Below, piece by piece: positions 60,498 to 64,000 of a DNA stretch of 64,000 nt. Position 1 is the first letter of the stretch, and each line of letters opens with the position of its first letter. The notes under the pieces were generated by a model. That model saw only the letters and a program-made list of their open reading frames with translations. It was not told the DNA's origin and did not search any database. A program made the translations under genes and the position numbers. This DNA is from Biomphalaria glabrata (lineage: Eukaryota > Mollusca > Gastropoda > Planorbidae): the NCBI RefSeq assembly GCF_947242115.1, contig NC_074716.1, positions 14,672,865-14,736,864 of the forward strand. The letters run 5' to 3'.

Positions 60498-60864
60498 GAT
60501 CATTGTGTCTGAACTGTATGTTTCTCAGATGGACTAGGTCAGATCATTGTGTCTGAATTGTATGTTTCTCAGATGGACTAGGTCAGATCATTGTGTCTGA
60601 ACTGTATGTTTCTCAGATGGACTAGGTCAGATCATTGTGTCTGAATTGTATGTTTCTCAGATGGACTAGGTCAGATCATTGTGTCTGAACTGTATGTTTC
60701 TCAGATGGACTAGGTCAGATCATTGTGTCTGAATTGTATGTTTCTCAGATGGACTAGGTCAGATCCATTGTGTCTGAACTGTATGTTTCTCAGATGGACT
60801 AGGTCAGATCATTGTGTCTGAAGTGTATGTTTCTCAGATGGTCGATGTCAGATCATTGTGTCTT
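60498..60864. repeat. Minisatellite, 44-bp unit with two-unit higher order
   Basis: Eight copies plus a partial of GATCATTGTGTCTGAACTGT, then ATGTTTCTCAGATGGACTAG, then GTCA. The base after GAA alternates strictly between C and T (GAACTGT, GAATTGT) over the first seven copies, so the growing unit was an 88-bp dimer. The last two copies are diverged. Confidence 0.96.
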
Positions 60865-61091
60865 AAATCTTACATTGAGGATTGTGCTGTAGATTTGTTC
60901 TGTGTACCATAAATATAAACAAGCATTTACCATCAAGCAATATGACAGGCTGCTACTCAAGATTGAAACTATTCAGACCACAATAGAATTTACCATGACT
61001 ATTCAAATAATAAATCTTCTATGCAGATCCAAAATATTCTTGTCACTATTTCTACTATGTGTAATTCTATAGCAAGCTATGAACAAACTGT

Positions 61092-61418
61092 CATTCTTAT
61101 CACGTGGTAGGATGAGGGCTTGGATGAAGAAACTCATTCTGATCACGTGGTAGGATGGAGGCTTAGATGAAGAAACTCATTCTCATCACGTGGTAGGATG
61201 GGGGCTTGGATGAAGAAACTCATTCTGATCACGTGGTAGGATGGAGGCTTAGATGAAGAAACTCATTCTTATCACGTGGTAGGATGGAGGCTTGGATGAA
61301 GAAACTCATTCTTATCACGTGGTAGGATGGAGGCTTGGATGAAGAAACTCATTCTTATCACGTGGTAGGATGGGGGCTTAGATGAAGAAACTCATTCTCA
61401 TCACGTGGTAGGTTGGGA
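61092..61418. repeat. Minisatellite, 43-bp unit with an E-box in every copy
   Basis: Seven copies plus a partial of CATTCTTATCACGTGGTAGG, then ATGGAGGCTTGGATGAAGAA, then ACT. Each copy, including the partial, carries the palindrome CACGTG. Position 7 varies among T, G and C, and GGATG/AGATG variants alternate in part. Confidence 0.96.
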
Positions 61419-61544
61419 CTAGGAAGGCATAATCTTTAATTCTGAAGCAACATCTGAAACATGTCAAACCTACAGACATTCTCGTTAAGCTCTAAGGTAG
61501 AGGAAACTCTACGAGTAGACCACATGGTGCTCTGCCTTGTAAGA

Positions 61545-62128
61545 GAGTGTTTCTCAAACTTTGACTAGTGCCTCCCTCGAACCAACAAAAAAAAATGCAT
61601 TTGCGCCTTCCTTAGCCAGCTAAGGCGTCTGAGCGCTAGAGCTTTATTAAAAATTCCAACAGCGGATCCTGGCATCTACAACGCACCATTTTTCCTCTTA
61701 AACAAAAGAGTGCAGGTCACACATACATTCGAAAGGGTGAGACGAGCTTGACGTGTGAGAGACATTCAAGACTGTGGAGTGATTGTAAGACCACACCTTT
61801 ATGCTCACTAAGACTTCTGGGAGCGGGACTACGAACGTTGAGAGGTAAAAAGGACTAGAATCTTAAAAGTCTGCTTGTAAAGAATTTTCATACTCAGTCT
61901 TGTAACACTTATCGCCCACAGTATAAAACGTCCTATTTTGATGTAGAAACTTTAATGTTATAAACATTGGATAATAATGTCTTTTTTTTTTTGGCTGATT
62001 AGTAATCAAATATGTGTTTACAATTACAATGCTAATGCAACAGATTTTTTCGAAATTTAATTTAAAATACAACAAAGTATTTGGCCACTTTTCTTTTGTA
62101 GGGCGACTTTACAGTTCGAGAAACGCTG
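61545..62128. mobile_element. Probable hAT-type element (CAGNGTTTCTCAAACT ends)
   Basis: The left end GAGTGTTTCTCAAACTTTGA and the inverted right end CAGCGTTTCTCGAACTGTAA match at most positions. No target duplication is preserved. The interior has GCGCCTTCC and TAAGGCGTC words like other hAT MITEs. The first base is mutated from the usual C. Confidence 0.5.
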
Positions 62129-62880
62129 GGCTATATCTTGAATGAAAAGTACTCGTAAGATTTAATTGAGAAGGGGGGGGGGGGGGGGAAGCGACAATGT
62201 TTGTGTCATCGCAAAATGTTATTTTAATCGCCACAGGTTTTTGTTTTTATATAACTATCTGTACTCCAAGACCTGATAATAACGAATAGAGGGACGTTTC
62301 CTTAGTCCACTGATAGGAACCAGTCATGTCATCACGTCACTAGATTTTTACAGAATCACAGAAATATAGAATGTAATAAGGTCTTCCAATTATCCAACAC
62401 ACATGCAATATAGAGTAACTAATAACATTTTAAAAGAAAAATACAGCAACGTTAAATTCCTTATGGATAAAGCTTTCCCACGTGACTATTTTTATTTAAA
62501 ATCTTAAATATTACCAAGAATACAAGGGGAGCAATAACGGCTTAGTAGCAATCCAGCAGTTTGTTGAATTATTTCCCTTAAACTTTTCACAGTACAATAA
62601 AAATATATTTAGATTTGGGCTCAGGTAAATTTATTTTTTAAGACTTTAATTTCTTTGACTCAATATTGTAATAAATGTTATTGAGTAGTACGTGATAACT
62701 AGAGTAGTTAATTTTATTTAAATAATGTCACAAAAAATATAAAAATAGGGAAAAAGTAGAGAGTAAAGATTCTGCTCTTACTCAACTGTAGACTTTGCAA
62801 TTGACTTTTCTCTAAAGACAGTCACTGAACTAAATTTGTGTATCAAACACACATCAACATACACATATTCTATCACTACA
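62129..62880. other. Presumed 3' UTR and intergenic sequence of the gene ending at 62881
   Basis: AT-rich, with a G-run at 62174-62187. No open frame. Some of it should be 3' UTR of the terminal exon. Confidence 0.4.
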
Positions 62881-63207
62881 CTAATATCCGTCAATTTCCG
62901 CTATGACCTTATCCACTTGCACATTAAATACTTTACGCAGGTTCGGATTTTGGGCCAAACTGAACAACAGTTTGGTATTCAGACTAATCAGGTCAGTCTC
63001 TCTGATGTCTAACACCTTGGAATGATTCACGCCACTGGTCAACGACTGCTCACTGCCCTCTTCTCTCTCCAGAGAAGCCTCGCATCGTCTACAGAGGCGC
63101 CCATTTTCGGACGAGGCTGTCCTTTCAACCACGGCTAAGTCGTGGAGCTGAGATGAACGCTTGACATTCACTTTAGGGGTTTTATCGTGGTTTCTGTAAG
63201 CGATTAT
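62881..63207 (-). CDS. Terminal coding exon of an unrecognised gene
   Basis: A minus-strand exon with a clear acceptor (GCATTTTCAG before ATAATCGCTTAC) and an open frame of 108 codons plus stop. The sequence begins IIAYRNHDKTPKVNV, has a CRRCEAS segment with one CxxC, and ends with a conserved-looking LISLNTKLLFSLAQNPNLRK and VIAEIDGY. Codon use and G+C are coding-like compared with the flanks. Upstream exons must lie beyond the right edge, since nothing between 63207 and 64000 continues it. The family is not recognised. It might be the intracellular end of a larger protein, but no membrane span is seen. Phase 0 at the acceptor is assumed. Confidence 0.55.
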   Translation of the reverse strand: MIAYRNHDKTPKVNVKRSSQLHDLAVVERTASSENGRLCRRCEASLEREEGSEQSLTSGVNHSKVLDIRETDLISLNTKLLFSLAQNPNLRKVFNVQVDKVIAEIDGY

Positions 63208-63292
63208 CTGAAAATGCATTTAAAACAATATTGAAATAAATTGTAGGTGATATGGAACTTAATCAGGGGCTTGTCGGATAATGAACCTTGTG

Positions 63293-63474
63293 CAGTGGCG
63301 TAGCTAGGAATTCGCCATCATTTGGCGACCTGGGGAGGGCATGATCTCTTTGGGGGCCCCTGCATTTTGCGTAATATTTAATTTAAAAACACTCATTTGG
63401 CCCCCCCCTCAAGTGGGGGCCCGGGGGATTTTCCAATTCTCCCCCTTCCTCCTCCCACCCTAGCTACGTCTCTG
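63293..63474. mobile_element. hAT-type MITE (CAGNGGCGTAGCTAGG family), copy 2
   Basis: The ends are CAGTGGCGTAGCTAGG and CCTAGCTACGTCTCTG. The flanks ACCTTGTG and ATCTTGTG match at seven of eight. Same interior as 24100-24278. It lies 85 bp upstream of the terminal exon acceptor at 63207, probably in the intron. Confidence 0.87.
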
Positions 63475-63482
63475 ATCTTGTG

Positions 63483-64000
63483 TGTCTGTAAATATAATGA
63501 AGTAGAATGTAGTTGGTCCTCAAGGGTAGAAGAGAAGTATTGGATCTTGTCTGGTATGTTGTCCGCTCTCTCATCTATTTAAATCTGAACACTTTCTCCC
63601 GAGCCACACTTGCATGACACATAGAAATAGGGTTAGGGTTAGGCTCAATAAAAGGACTTTATTTTTTTTAGCAGTAGTATTAGTAGTAGTAGAGAGGCAG
63701 ACAGAGGAAGAGATGGGAATATAACATCGAAGAATGGACGAGACTGTCATGCCAAAACGACAGAGAGAAAAGGAGAAAGGCGGTCGACAGATCATATGTG
63801 GTGCCCCAACGGTTCGACTAAGGTGAAGATGAAGTAGTGAAGTAAACAAGTTAAGGACACCTTTGGGACCTTGCTAGTATCAATGGGGCAGAAGTCAGAT
63901 CTGAAAGTCATTTGCTTCTATGGCCGACGGTTACCATTAACGTTATTATTTCTCTCGGTTTATATGCTATGGTATCATTCACTGAATGAATAAATATGAA
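63483..64000. other. Right edge of the window: repeats, no gene seen
   Basis: At 63781-63815 the words CGACAGATCATATGTGGTGC match 16331-16365 (CTACAGATCATGTGTGGTGC). At about 63885-63945 a fragment resembles the tail of the S2 SINE (GGGGCAGAAGTCAG...TTTGCTTCTATGGCCGACGG). Two tandem TTAGGG words near 63630 are too short to be telomeric. Confidence 0.5.

Noticed and set aside
60498-61418. CRISPR-like look of the two arrays
   Set aside because: The units are near-identical from end to end with no unique spacers, the host is an animal, and no cas genes exist. They are minisatellites.

Overview
The window looks like AT-rich nuclear DNA from a heterobranch gastropod, probably a freshwater pulmonate snail. 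This is inferred from three intron-bearing animal genes, long low-complexity stretches built on TAGATCTAG, mollusc-like tRNA-derived SINEs and LINE tails, and many small hAT-type DNA transposons. The species cannot be fixed from the sequence alone. Most of the 64 kb is intron, intergenic sequence or transposon debris.

Three host genes are clear, all on the minus strand. (1) The 5' half of TFIP11, a G-patch spliceosome-disassembly factor, has seven coding exons between 16524 and 21606. Its C-terminal half is not found in the window, and a hAT element has landed exactly on one of its 3' splice sites. (2) A complete ten-exon DONSON gene, a DNA replication and CMG-loading factor, lies between 30985 and 36615. 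(3) A two-exon gene at 43167-52204 encodes a roughly 1295-residue single-pass membrane protein with CUB and sushi domains outside and a tail of about 680 residues inside. The last coding exon of a fourth minus-strand gene of unknown product lies near 63 kb.

The least explained part is a pair of intact intronless plus-strand ORFs at 11681-13458 (205 and 382 codons). They are 11 nt apart, in different frames, and followed by a poly(A) signal. Neither resembles a family I recognise. They share a short acidic/leucine motif that may mark a common domain. They sit downstream of the last visible TFIP11 exon, in opposite orientation.

Region by region: 1-11.7 kb is gene-free and holds a duplicated 1.7-kb repeat, one copy of which is split by a 4.1-kb inverted-repeat element that carries the other copy. 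11.7-13.5 kb is the two-ORF cassette. 13.5-16.5 kb holds a diverged direct repeat. 16.5-21.6 kb is TFIP11 with two hAT-type insertions. 21.6-25.3 kb is TAGATC-rich DNA followed by a nested hAT element. 25.3-30 kb is a patchwork of SINE, LINE and probable LTR fossils. 31-36.6 kb is DONSON. 37-43 kb holds LINE and SINE copies. 43-52 kb is the CUB/sushi gene with a 5-kb repeat-filled intron. 53-64 kb holds a SINE, a 1.9-kb hAT element with an internal satellite, two adjacent minisatellites and further hAT copies.

Exon boundaries were placed by hand from GT/AG sites, checked by reading-frame continuity and by remembered family sequences. Family names were not confirmed by a database search.
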